Below are positions 53,346 to 62,091 of a stretch of DNA of 64,000 nucleotides, piece by piece. The translations under genes and the position numbers were made by a program. Within the stretch, counting starts at the first letter, position 1. Each line of letters opens with the position of its first letter. Origin of the DNA: Planctomycetota bacterium (GTDB taxonomy: Bacteria; Planctomycetota; Planctomycetia; Pirellulales; Pirellulaceae). Location: NCBI GenBank assembly GCA_026692905.1, contig JAPLNL010000119.1:271072-335071 (forward strand). The letters are read 5' to 3'. The notes beneath the pieces are model-generated. The model had not been told where the DNA came from and did not search any database. It saw only the letters and a list, made by a program, of their open reading frames with translations.

Positions 53346-55523
53346 ATGAACGACCTCGGCCAACCACATTCAAACGCCCCATGGAAACCGGTTTTGCCTA
53401 TCGCGGTGCCCGCGTCGGATGGGCATACTCGTGGTAATCGCCATGCACCGACCATTTTGGTCGTCGATGACGATCCTGCTACCCGAGAAATTCTTGCATG
53501 CATGCTATCTTTGGAGGGATACGATGTGCTTGAGGCCGGCAACGGTCGCAAAGCACTTGCCATCATCAAGGAGTCGGTAGTTGACTTGGTCTTACTCGAT
53601 ATCCAGATGCCCGAAATGGACGGGTTTCGATTCAACCGCATGCTTCGCCAGATGTTTGATCTTTCGGAATTACCAGTTGTCATGATGACAGCCAGCGACG
53701 TAAGCGAAAAGATTATCGAAGCATTTGATTGCGGCGTTAACGACTACGTTTGCAAACCGATCGATCGCCCAATTCTATTGGCAAGGATCAAGACTCAGTT
53801 AAGAGTGCGTGCTGCACAGAGAGAACTACGGGACAGCGAAGCTCGCTATGCCTTGGTGTCGCTAGGTACGAACGATGGAGTTTGGGACTGGAACTTGATC
53901 ACCGGCGAGCTGTATCTTTCCCCACGATGGAGAGCGATGGTGGGTGTCGATGACCCAAATTGGAATCCGCGTGGAGCAGACTGGCTGGTATTAGTTCATC
54001 GCGAAGATCGGAAACGAGTTCTGACCGACTTGGAAGCCCACTTGTGCGGCGAGACGAGCCATTTTGAAACCGAATTGCGAATGCAAGATCGTATTCAGGG
54101 GCACCGTTGGATGCTTTGTCGGGGACTTGCGATCAAAGATAGTAGCGGCTTGGCTTGTCGCATTGCGGGATCGCTAACCGATATTACCGAAGGCAAGGTT
54201 GCCGACGCCCTCACCGGCCTTCCCAACCGAATGCTCTTTCACGACCGAGTTGAGCGATGTGTCGAAAAGGTTCAGAGGCGTCAAAGCCGCAGCTTCGCGA
54301 TCCTCTACTTAGACGTCGACGACTTCAAACTGATCAACGATCAATTTGGGCACGATGGTGGCGATCTATTCCTCGTTTCATTCTCGGAACGACTTGATAA
54401 TGCGATTCGTAAGTCCGATGCGGTCTTAGCGAGAATTGGCGGTGATGAATTTGCAATCTTGCTCGAGTCTATTCGCGGGTTGGACGACGCGATTTTGGTT
54501 GCCAAGCGACTTCAGGAAGCGTTGATGACGCCGTTTAAGGTTGGCGGTCGTGATATCCTAGTCCGTGCGAGCGTTGGGATCGCAATTGCCGATAGCACCA
54601 GCCAAAATTATGGTAATTCCTCTGCGGCCGTTGATTTGCTTTTGACCCAAGCGGATGCAGCCATGTATCAAGCCAAGACGCAACTGGATAGCTCCTATTG
54701 CGTGTTTCAAAGCGAGATGCTGGATGCAACAGCTGCGAAACTTGAACTCGCTGGCGAATTGCGCTACGCCATTGAACGGAATGAATTGACCCTTGTCTAT
54801 CAGCCCATCGTCGGTCTTTCCACGACCCGCACGGAAGGCTTCGAGGCCTTGTTGCGATGGCTGCACCCTGTTTATGGCTATGTACCGCCAAACGAATTCA
54901 TCCCGATCGCCGAGTCCAAAGGACTTATCGTCGAAATTGGCGAATGGGTATTACGCGAAGCATGCCAACAGGCTGTAAGATGGCGCAATGAGTTTCAAAG
55001 AGACGTCATGGTCAGTGTCAACGTTTCCATACGTCAGTTGACCTCCGATGGTTTCGTAAAAACAGTCATCGATATCTTGGACTCAACTCAGCTGTCCGCT
55101 GGCTCGCTCAAACTAGAGGTAACGGAAAGTCTTTTGATGCAGCAGCCTGAGCAAACGATTGCAATCCTACGGTTGCTCAGAGAAATTGGCACAAAGATCT
55201 CGATCGACGATTTCGGCACAGGCTACTCCTCGCTTGCTTATTTGCACCAGATGCCACTCGATGTTCTGAAAGTAGACCGCTCCTTTGTAAATGGAATGTT
55301 TGATTCCGAAAAACACTTAGCCATTGTTCGGACGATCATCGGGCTCGCCTCAAGTCTCCAATTGCAAGTGATCGCCGAAGGGGTCGAAACCGTCGAACAA
55401 TTGCAAAAACTGCAGTCTCTTGGCTGCGACATGATTCAAGGCTACTTTCTTTCCAAGCCGATTCCGGCTGCTGATGCGATCAAGCTCCTGGAACGCAATT
55501 GGGAATGGCCACAGGGCAGCTGA
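53346..55523 (+). CDS. Receiver-PAS-GGDEF-EAL c-di-GMP signalling protein
   Basis: A 725-residue protein. A receiver at about 35-155 (ILVVDDDPATREIL) has phosphoacceptor Asp85 in LLDIQMPEMDG. A PAS/PAC segment follows at about 165-280 (YALVSLGTNDGVWDWNLITG). The GGDEF domain carries the intact active site GGDEF at 365-369. The EAL domain carries Glu500-Ala-Leu and DDFGTGYSSLAYL, so both synthesis and breakdown of cyclic di-GMP are possible. The gene starts 18 bases after the receiver-HPt gene, so it is likely the output of a phosphorelay. There is no histidine kinase nearby. Confidence 0.95.
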   Translation: MNDLGQPHSNAPWKPVLPIAVPASDGHTRGNRHAPTILVVDDDPATREILACMLSLEGYDVLEAGNGRKALAIIKESVVDLVLLDIQMPEMDGFRFNRMLRQMFDLSELPVVMMTASDVSEKIIEAFDCGVNDYVCKPIDRPILLARIKTQLRVRAAQRELRDSEARYALVSLGTNDGVWDWNLITGELYLSPRWRAMVGVDDPNWNPRGADWLVLVHREDRKRVLTDLEAHLCGETSHFETELRMQDRIQGHRWMLCRGLAIKDSSGLACRIAGSLTDITEGKVADALTGLPNRMLFHDRVERCVEKVQRRQSRSFAILYLDVDDFKLINDQFGHDGGDLFLVSFSERLDNAIRKSDAVLARIGGDEFAILLESIRGLDDAILVAKRLQEALMTPFKVGGRDILVRASVGIAIADSTSQNYGNSSAAVDLLLTQADAAMYQAKTQLDSSYCVFQSEMLDATAAKLELAGELRYAIERNELTLVYQPIVGLSTTRTEGFEALLRWLHPVYGYVPPNEFIPIAESKGLIVEIGEWVLREACQQAVRWRNEFQRDVMVSVNVSIRQLTSDGFVKTVIDILDSTQLSAGSLKLEVTESLLMQQPEQTIAILRLLREIGTKISIDDFGTGYSSLAYLHQMPLDVLKVDRSFVNGMFDSEKHLAIVRTIIGLASSLQLQVIAEGVETVEQLQKLQSLGCDMIQGYFLSKPIPAADAIKLLERNWEWPQGS

Positions 55524-55613
55524 GACCACCGAGGGAAACATTTTTTCTTCGAGTTTGCCGAACCCATGCAGTGCGCTCGCAACGGTTGGCTGCAATTGAA
55601 TGTGGCTGCTTTT

Positions 55614-57137
55614 TCAAGGCCGGCTTCGCTCACTGACAATGAGCTTCTCAAGTTGGACTGTCATTTGATCGACGATTTTCGGATTGGTAGTCGACACGTC
55701 GGTGCGTTCCCCTGGATCGTCCGACAGGCGATAAAGTCCGTATTGACCAGTTGGCCCCGACAGCTCTTGCGTGCTTACTACCGCCTGCGACTTTCCGCGT
55801 TGCTTTAATTTCACGAGCTTCCAGTCACCCGTGCGCAGGCCGAAATTGCCGCTTCCGTTGTCCTGCTGAAGTAGATGGTCGCGGCCCATCGCTCCAGGCT
55901 TGCCCAAAAGTGCGTCCAATAGGTCGAAGCTGTCTCTACAAGCATCTTGAGCGATACTTTGGCCAGTCATGGCTGCAACACTTGCAGCCAAGTCGATCGT
56001 GCATACGACTTGATCCGAGACGCCAGGCTTGATTCGTCCCTTCCATCGGGTAATGAACGGAATTCGCGTGCCACCTTCCCAGACGCTGTATTTGCCTCCG
56101 CGAAATGGGCCTGCGGGCTCGTGATTGCCTAACTTCTCTACCGCATCGTCCTTGTAGCCGTCATCGAGCACCGGGCCATTATCAGAACAGAAAACAATCA
56201 TCGTGTTCTCCGCGAGGCCAAGCCGATCGAGCGTATTGCTCAACTCACCGACACACCAGTCGAGCTGGAGGATGCAATCGCCACGCGGGCCGAGATTCGT
56301 CTTTCCTTGAAAGCGTTCGTGGGCGATTCGAGGTACGTGTATGTCGTGCGAGGCGAAAAAAAGAAAGAAGGGACGTTCTTTATTCGCTTCGATCCAAAGA
56401 TTGGATTGTTTTACCCATTCATCGGCTAGGTCTTCGTCTCGGAATCGAGCTTTTTCTCCGCCCGTGTAGAAACCGATACGGCTGATCCCATTGTGAATGG
56501 TTTGATTGTGGCCATGAGACCAGTCCATTTTCAGTGCCTGGCGGTGCGTAAGTCCTGTCGGGTGATTTTCCGAAGGTTTCGTATCGCCGACTATCAACGG
56601 ATCGAGCGGGTCCAAATTCTTTACACTGCGATCCTCAACGTAGACCTGCGGAACGCGATCATTGGTCGTAGGTAGGAGATAACAATGGTCAAAACCAATT
56701 TCGAGCGGACCAGGTTTGATTTCACCGTTCCAGTTGGGGGCAGGTTCGCCAAGACCTAAGTGCCACTTGCCGATAACCGCCGTGGCATAGCCTGCTCGCT
56801 TGAGGATCGACGGGAGGGTTTCTGTCCCCGGCTTGATGATCGCTGGTCCATTGGGCGGCGCAATTCCTGTTCCTTTTTGACGGAAGGCATAGGTTCCCGT
56901 CAGAAGCGAGAATCGAGTAGGTGTGCATGTCGAAGCCGAGCAATAGCCACTCGTAAAACGCGTTCCCTCGCCAGCCAATTTGTCAATCGAAGGCGTCTGC
57001 AATCGCGTTGCACCATAGCAAGAAACATCCCCATATCCAAGATCGTCGGCCATGATCACAATGATATTGGGTTTTTCCGCTCCATAGCTAACGCCTGCCA
57101 ACAAGAGAACGAAGGCCAAATTGAGGAAACGGTTCAT
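55614..57137 (-). CDS. Secreted type I sulfatase
   Basis: I start this at the ATG at 57137 (MNRFLNLAFVLLLAGVSYG-AE), which gives a proper signal peptide; seven more residues are open upstream. The 507-residue protein has the metal-binding pair Asp31-Asp32 in IIVIMADDLGYGD and the sulfatase signature Cys71-T-Pro73-T-Arg75 in SASTCTPTRFSLLTGTY. The Cys is the residue modified to formylglycine. Length fits arylsulfatases. It would act on sulfated algal polysaccharide or similar, in the periplasm or outside. No cognate sulfatase-modifying enzyme is in the window. A single gene in a planctomycete is expected to be one of many. Confidence 0.93.
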   Translation of the reverse strand: MNRFLNLAFVLLLAGVSYGAEKPNIIVIMADDLGYGDVSCYGATRLQTPSIDKLAGEGTRFTSGYCSASTCTPTRFSLLTGTYAFRQKGTGIAPPNGPAIIKPGTETLPSILKRAGYATAVIGKWHLGLGEPAPNWNGEIKPGPLEIGFDHCYLLPTTNDRVPQVYVEDRSVKNLDPLDPLIVGDTKPSENHPTGLTHRQALKMDWSHGHNQTIHNGISRIGFYTGGEKARFRDEDLADEWVKQSNLWIEANKERPFFLFFASHDIHVPRIAHERFQGKTNLGPRGDCILQLDWCVGELSNTLDRLGLAENTMIVFCSDNGPVLDDGYKDDAVEKLGNHEPAGPFRGGKYSVWEGGTRIPFITRWKGRIKPGVSDQVVCTIDLAASVAAMTGQSIAQDACRDSFDLLDALLGKPGAMGRDHLLQQDNGSGNFGLRTGDWKLVKLKQRGKSQAVVSTQELSGPTGQYGLYRLSDDPGERTDVSTTNPKIVDQMTVQLEKLIVSERSRP

Positions 57138-57234
57138 CCTTTGGATTGCCTCTGACAATGGTTAATCGGAATTGTCTGATGTCGTTTTGGCTATCGACGC
57201 CATTGAATCTCTTTGGCTATCGAACCGATTTAGG

Positions 57235-58023
57235 CTACTTGACCGAAGCGTGAAAGATCTCGCCAAAGAACTGGTTCATCGCTTGCCAGGATCGCCTGTC
57301 TGCTCGCTCTTGGTAGGCCGCACCGCGACTGTTGTCATTTCCTGCCATCGGTTGAGTGAATGAATGAACCGCTTCCGAATAATAGATCATTTGCCAATCG
57401 ACATCCGCATCTGCAAACTCCTTTTTCATGCCTTCGATTTCGTTCACTGGGACGAATGGATCGTCCGCACCGTGGCAGATTAGAATTTTCGCTTTGATCT
57501 TTTTTGCTTCTTCAGGGTGCAACGAATCGAGCCCACCATGGAAACTGACCACGCCACTGATGTCGGCACCACTTCGCGCTAGTTCCAATACTCCAGTTCC
57601 CCCAAAGCAATATCCGATCGCTGCGATCTTCTTCGTGTCCGTCATGGTTTGCCCTCGCAACTGGTCCAGTCCCAATTGCAATCGGCGACGGTACAAATTG
57701 CGATCCGTCTTGTAAATGGTGGCCTGTTTGCCTGCTTCCTGCACGGTCGTCGGACGAACTCCCTTGCCATAGATGTCCAAAGCGAATGCGACGAAGCCGA
57801 GTTTCGCCAATTGCTTGGCTCGACCCTCTTCGTACTCCGTTAGCCCCATCCATTGATGGACGATCAGAACACCCGGTGCTTTAGCGATGGTATCGTCCCA
57901 AGCCATCATCCCCTGCAGTACCACATCGCCGTCGCGATACTCTATCTTTTTGGTCTGAATCTCAGCCTGGAGGGTAGAGGATAAACAAGCAACGAGAAAA
58001 AGGATTGTTAAGATTCGGCTCAT
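57235..58023 (-). CDS. Exported dienelactone hydrolase family protein
   Basis: A 262-residue alpha/beta hydrolase with a signal peptide (MSRILTILFLVACLSSTLQA). The nucleophile is Cys139 in IGYCFGGTG, with the acid in CHGADDPFVP and His in EAVHSFTQP, matching the dienelactone hydrolase triad. The N-terminal region IEYRDGDVVLQGMMAWDD is typical. The true substrate of exported members in planctomycetes is not known; a role in ester or lactone hydrolysis is likely. It lies 97 bases upstream of the sulfatase gene on the same strand, but no operon is evident. Confidence 0.87.
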   Translation of the reverse strand: MSRILTILFLVACLSSTLQAEIQTKKIEYRDGDVVLQGMMAWDDTIAKAPGVLIVHQWMGLTEYEEGRAKQLAKLGFVAFALDIYGKGVRPTTVQEAGKQATIYKTDRNLYRRRLQLGLDQLRGQTMTDTKKIAAIGYCFGGTGVLELARSGADISGVVSFHGGLDSLHPEEAKKIKAKILICHGADDPFVPVNEIEGMKKEFADADVDWQMIYYSEAVHSFTQPMAGNDNSRGAAYQERADRRSWQAMNQFFGEIFHASVK

Positions 58024-58329
58024 AGTTGGCAGGGGGTACGTTGTTGTTTAATGAGGGGGAGTCGGAATGTATGGCGAGGAAAAGCATTGTATCCAACACA
58101 ACAACGGAAACAAACAGCTCATTGCATGACGAGGCTCTGCCGCGGAGCCCGGGAACGAGAGCACAACAAAACGGCAGCATTAGTAAATTCAATTCAGAGT
58201 TGCTTCGATTAGTGAACCCTTGAGCAAAATGGGTTGTCGAATTATCATTCGTCACCCCCAAAGAATATTGCGACCGGATAGACGGCGACGATCTTCCATT
58301 TTCATGCATCCATACCCCCTAGATAATCC
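58024..58329. other. Intergenic region upstream of ilvN with a short palindrome
   Basis: This 306-base gap between divergent genes contains a palindromic element at 58129-58160 (hairpin GGCTC/GAGCC inside) that resembles the one at 45550. No leader peptide with clustered Leu/Val/Ile codons or riboswitch was recognised upstream of ilvN. Confidence 0.4.
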
Positions 58330-58857
58330 ATGCGGCACTTACTTTCCGCTGTCGTACAAAACGTCCCCGGTGTTCTAGCACACATTTCAGGGATGCTTGC
58401 CTCCCGCGGGTACAACATCGATTCGCTCGCTGTTGGAGAGACCGAAAACAAGAATCTTTCCCGCATGACCTTTGTGGTCATGGGTGACAATCATGTTTTG
58501 GAGCAAGTCCGCAAGCAGCTCGAAAAGATTGTGACCGTGGTCGCAGTCCAGGATATCAGCGCCCGCGACTACGTAGAACGAGACCTGATGCTCATCAAAG
58601 TCCGTGCAGCAAGTGGCAGCGTCCGAACTGAAATTCGCGAACTGGTCGATATTTTCCGCGGACGCGTTGTGGATGTCGGCCCAGAAGAACTGATGATCGA
58701 AATCTCGGGTCGCGAAAGCAAGATCCAAGCCTTCATCGAGAGAATGCGACCTTTCAGCATTCTCGAGTTGGTTCGAACCGGCCGAATCGCAATGGTCCGA
58801 GGCAGCCATCCCGAAGAACTCGACGAATTCTCCGCAGCGCAACAGATGAGCGAATAG
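58330..58857 (+). CDS. ilvN: Acetolactate synthase small (regulatory) subunit
   Basis: A 175-residue ACT-domain protein of the IlvN/IlvH type. The ACT domain ([34 protein letters not shown]) fills residues 2-75 and binds valine for feedback inhibition. The C-terminal domain, ending [16 protein letters not shown], contacts the large subunit. The IlvB catalytic subunit, which usually precedes it, is not adjacent: the upstream gene is a divergent hydrolase. ilvC follows after 79 bases on the same strand, so the two probably form a transcription unit. Confidence 0.93.
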   Translation: MRHLLSAVVQNVPGVLAHISGMLASRGYNIDSLAVGETENKNLSRMTFVVMGDNHVLEQVRKQLEKIVTVVAVQDISARDYVERDLMLIKVRAASGSVRTEIRELVDIFRGRVVDVGPEELMIEISGRESKIQAFIERMRPFSILELVRTGRIAMVRGSHPEELDEFSAAQQMSE

Positions 58858-58936
58858 AGTTTCAACAAACTCTCAATTTAAAAAATTCAACAAAAAACAG
58901 TACCTCCCAACCCCCAATCTGAAAAAAGCTTTTTCC

Positions 58937-59944
58937 ATGGCAGCGACAATTTATTACGACAACGACGCAGATCTCTCCCATCTCAAGGACAAGACGATCG
59001 CGATCTTGGGATACGGCTCGCAGGGCCATGCCCAGGCGCAGAACCTTAGGGACAGCGGATGCAAGGTCATCATCGGCCAGCGACCAGGCGGAAAGAACTA
59101 TGACCTGGCAGTGAGTCATGGGTTTCAACCCATGGAAATCGATGAGGCTACCAAGAAAGCGGACTTGGTGAATTTGCTTTTGCCAGATGAAGTGCAGGGT
59201 GATCTATACCGAACGCACATCAAACCAAACTTGGTACCTGGCAATGTTCTGATGTGCTCTCACGGATTCAATATCCACTTCGGCCAGATTGAGCCACCCA
59301 AGGGTGTCGATACCCTTCTGGTTGCACCAAAAGGCCCTGGCCACTTGGTCCGCAGCGAATACACCAAGGGTGGAGGCGTGCCATGCTTGATCGCCCTCGG
59401 AACTGGCGCGAGCGAATTGACCAAAAAACTTGGATTGGCCTATGCGAAAGGCATTGGTGGAACCCGTGGTGGCGTGATCGAGACCTCGATCGCAGAAGAA
59501 ACCGAAACGGATTTGTTCGGTGAACAAGTTGTTCTTTGCGGCGGTGTTAGCGAGCTCGTCAAAGCTGGTTTCGAGACACTTGTCGAAGCCGGCTATCAAC
59601 CTGAAATGGCTTACTTTGAGTGCATGCACGAATTGAAACTGATCGTCGACTTGCTCTACCAAGGTGGTCTCAACTACATGCGATATAGCATTTCGAATAC
59701 GGCCGAGTTTGGTGACTACACCCGCGGCCCAAGGATCATTACGCCTGAGACCAAGTTGGAAATGAAAAAGATTCTTAAGGAAATCCAAACGGGTAAGTTC
59801 GCTCGCGAATGGATTCTTGAGAACAAGGCTGGTGCTCCAGCGTTCAAGGCCTCTCGTCGACTTGAACGCCAACATCAAATCGAGAAGGTTGGTCAACAAC
59901 TGCGAAGCCTAATGAAGTGGATCGACGCCAAAGTCGTCGACTAA
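58937..59944 (+). CDS. ilvC: Ketol-acid reductoisomerase (class I)
   Basis: A 335-residue enzyme of valine, leucine and isoleucine synthesis that isomerises and reduces acetohydroxy acids with NAD(P)H. The Rossmann motif is [14 protein letters not shown] at about 24-37. Metal-binding and conserved catalytic residues lie in [25 protein letters not shown] and [18 protein letters not shown]. The length matches short, class I KARIs. It is the second gene after ilvN. An asset for identification is the near-invariant [15 protein letters not shown]. Confidence 0.96.
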   Translation: MAATIYYDNDADLSHLKDKTIAILGYGSQGHAQAQNLRDSGCKVIIGQRPGGKNYDLAVSHGFQPMEIDEATKKADLVNLLLPDEVQGDLYRTHIKPNLVPGNVLMCSHGFNIHFGQIEPPKGVDTLLVAPKGPGHLVRSEYTKGGGVPCLIALGTGASELTKKLGLAYAKGIGGTRGGVIETSIAEETETDLFGEQVVLCGGVSELVKAGFETLVEAGYQPEMAYFECMHELKLIVDLLYQGGLNYMRYSISNTAEFGDYTRGPRIITPETKLEMKKILKEIQTGKFAREWILENKAGAPAFKASRRLERQHQIEKVGQQLRSLMKWIDAKVVD

Positions 59945-60049
59945 GCGTAGCAGTTTGTTTCGCCAGTTGATTGGTCAGGACACGGGCTTGAACCACGGCC
60001 GAAACCTACCTTCGTAAAGCGAAGACAAGATGAAACGGCCAGTAAGGCA

Positions 60050-60070
60050 AATAAGTGCCTGGCACCAACC
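60050..60070. repeat. AATAAGTGCCTGGCACC element, family C (copy 1)
   Basis: Twenty-one bases reading AATAAGTGCCTGGCACC then AACC, within the 5' leader of the acetyltransferase. The sub-element TGCCTGGCA has twofold symmetry. A second copy with GGTACC is at 61611-61631. Confidence 0.75.
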
Positions 60071-60131
60071 AAAATTTATTTTCCGAACCATCTTGAACAC
60101 CTTCCGCAGTCTTCTTCTGTTCAGTATTTTT

Positions 60132-61275
60132 ATGTGTACGAAATATAGTATTGTTCGAGTCGAAAACCGACGCCAAAGAAACGAGTTTATTGAATTCCAT
60201 CGGACTCTCCATAAGAACGATCCAAACTGGATCCCATCAATTCGGACCGTCCACGAGGAGATGTTAAATTTTCGTCTTCATCCTTTTTACAAAAACGCAA
60301 AGTGTCAGGCGTTTCTAGTACGGCAAGGATAACGAAGTGACAGGTCGAATCGCAGCCATTATCGACTGTGGTCACAATGATCGTTTCAAAGAAAAACGAG
60401 GCTTCTTCGGCTTTTTCGATTGCAGAGATGACCAGGTCGCTGCCGATTTGCTTTTCACGGAGGCCGGGCGGTATCTAAAAATCGAAGGTATGGAAAACGT
60501 TCGCGGCCCCTGCAACCCTTCGCTAAATTACGAATCAGGTGCACTGGTGCAAGGTTTCGATACACCTCCAACATTCATGATGACTTACAATGGCCCCTAC
60601 TATGACAAGTTGATTAAAGGCTTCGGTTTTGAAAAGTCGCAAGATCTGTACGCGTTTGAAGGTAACCTCGACACGCTAAAGACTATGGATTCCAAAATCC
60701 AATTCATCGCAGATGAGGCCAAACGCCGTTTTTGCATCAAAGTCCGGACTGCCGACAAGAACAAGCTTGGTGACGATATCAGACTTTTCTTGAAGATCTA
60801 CAATCAATCGTCGAAGGGTACCTGGGGCTTCGTTCCGTATAGTGAAGCAGAATGCGAAGGCCTTGCAAAATCATTGCCATTCATCGTTGATCCTCGTCTT
60901 ATATCGTTTGCTGAGGTAAATGGAAAAACAGTTGCGGCTGCGATGTGTCTTCCAGACTACAACCCATTGATCAAAAGAATCAACGGAAGGTTTTTTCCAA
61001 TTGGATTTCTCTCGTTCTTTTTTGGACGAAGACAAATCAAGAAAGTGCGTATCATGAGCGCGAATGTCATTCCCGAGTACCAAAAATGGGGAATCGGTTT
61101 AGTCATTCTTGAACGAATGATACCCCGTTGCCTGGAACAAAACATTACAGATGCAGAGTTCTCGTGGGTTCTTGAAAGCAACAAATTGTCAAGAGGGACA
61201 CTTGAAAGGGCAGGAACCATTCACACCAAAACATTCCGCCTTTACGATCGTTCCCTCAATGATATTTCAGCATAG
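60132..61275 (+). pseudogene. GNAT-like N-acetyltransferase gene broken by a single-base frameshift
   Basis: The N-terminal part (from ATG 60132, MCTKYSIVRVENRRQ, or possibly 60030) runs to a TAA at 60330-60332. The rest starts in the +1 frame as VTGRIAAIIDCGHNDR at 60337. Removing the single T at 60330 joins them as ...AFLVRQGNEVTGRIAAII, giving one continuous protein of about 380 residues. The joined protein matches a family of GNAT-type acetyltransferases with N-terminal NDPNWIPSIR and HPFYKNAKCQAFLV segments. The shift could be a real mutation or a sequencing error; there is no slippery heptamer, so programmed frameshifting is unlikely. The substrate is unknown. Confidence 0.8.
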
Positions 61276-61543
61276 TGCTAATGCTTAGTCCATGGACGGT
61301 CTCCGTTAAAAAAGGTTTGCGAAACGTCATTTGCAGGGTATGCGTCCACGACAACCAGGGAGTCGGCTGATGGCTATTGGCTTGTGTTTTGCTCTCGCTT
61401 TAGCTTGGCAGTCACGATCAAATATTTTTCTGCGTTCGATCTTTCTGCCAATTCTGTCTGTTATAAACAATCGCACCGTTTTTTGGTGAATTGGCGTTGG
61501 ATACGTTGGTCTAGCTCGGCCAAAGTTCGTTTTGGCACAAGGA

Positions 61544-61593
61544 CTAAGTTCGCCGCGGTGCGGGAAGCCTAAGTTCACTTCGGTGCGGAAAGC
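61544..61593. repeat. 25-bp tandem duplication
   Basis: Units 61544-61568 and 61569-61593 both begin CTAAGTTC and end GAAGC or AAAGC, with CGGTGCGG inside. They differ at four or so positions. There is no third unit. Confidence 0.7.
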
Positions 61594-61610
61594 CCGAGCT
61601 TGCGAGGGCC

Positions 61611-61631
61611 AATAAGTGCCTGGTACCTACC
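61611..61631. repeat. AATAAGTGCCTGGTACC element, family C (copy 2)
   Basis: Matches the element at 60050 with one substitution in the core (GGTACC for GGCACC); the flanks diverge. It lies 13 bases upstream of the first hairpin of the cluster at 61644. Confidence 0.75.
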
Positions 61632-61643
61632 GAAACTGCCCGC

Positions 61644-61750
61644 TGTCCGGTTCGGGCTCGACCCGACCGGACACCGCTTTGGAGTTCTAGCACCCGAGTC
61701 TATTTTAGAACGCCAAAGCTGCGGACGGCGGGGACAAGCCCCAGTCGTCC
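61644..61750. other. Cluster of three consecutive hairpins
   Basis: Hairpin 1, 61644-61673: TGTCCGGT(T)CGGG pairs with CCCGACCGGACA, one bulged T. Hairpin 2, 61676-61719: GCTTTGG-A-GTTCTA pairs with TAGAAC-G-CCAAAGC around a 16-base loop, with one A-G mismatch. Hairpin 3, 61723-61750: GGACG and GGGG pair with CGTCC and CCCC around a small internal loop. They are separated by only 2-3 bases. The function is not known; none has a T-tract. Confidence 0.65.
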
Positions 61751-61928
61751 TACTCGTGAAGAAACACAAAGTGACACGACACATTTGTGAGGTGAACACC
61801 CGAAGAGATGCTGTGTCCCTCAATCTTCTTGCTACCGAGCATGCCATGCCTGTTCACCCTTTTGTGGGGTGTTTTTGGGGCGGCTAGCGGGAAATTCCCG
61901 ATAATCCGGTTTTTTCTGGCGTCAAATC

Positions 61929-61958
61929 TTGACAGTGCCGTTTTCTCGGACCTTAATA
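61929..61958 (+). promoter_or_regulatory. Candidate sigma-70 promoter for the autotransporter-type gene
   Basis: A perfect TTGACA at 61929-61934 is followed after 18 bases by TTAATA, 133 bases before the start at 62092. The -35 is strong and the -10 imperfect. This is an unproven match in the right place. Confidence 0.3.
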
Positions 61959-62091
61959 CGCTTTGAGCCGTTCGGCACGGGTGCCCTATGGGGTGACTGT
62001 GGGGCTCTGCGTACGGATAAAGGAAGATTGATTAACCAAGATTATCACTTCGATGAAGATGATTGTCCCTTTTTCTCCCAAGGGTTTTGAG

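Larger units (their letters stand above)
61276..62091. other. Long gene-free region with repeats and hairpins
   Basis: These 816 bases hold a 25-bp tandem duplication (61544-61593), a family C element (61611), three hairpins (61644-61750), a palindrome (CGGGAA-A-TTCCCG, about 61889-61901) and a candidate promoter (61929). Open frames on both strands are short and lack protein character. The region separates the broken acetyltransferase from the repeat-rich secreted protein gene. Confidence 0.5.

Noticed and set aside
61600..61887. A 95-codon plus-strand frame in the gap after the acetyltransferase
   Set aside because: It is built from a family C repeat and the three hairpins, with no protein-like conservation seen.
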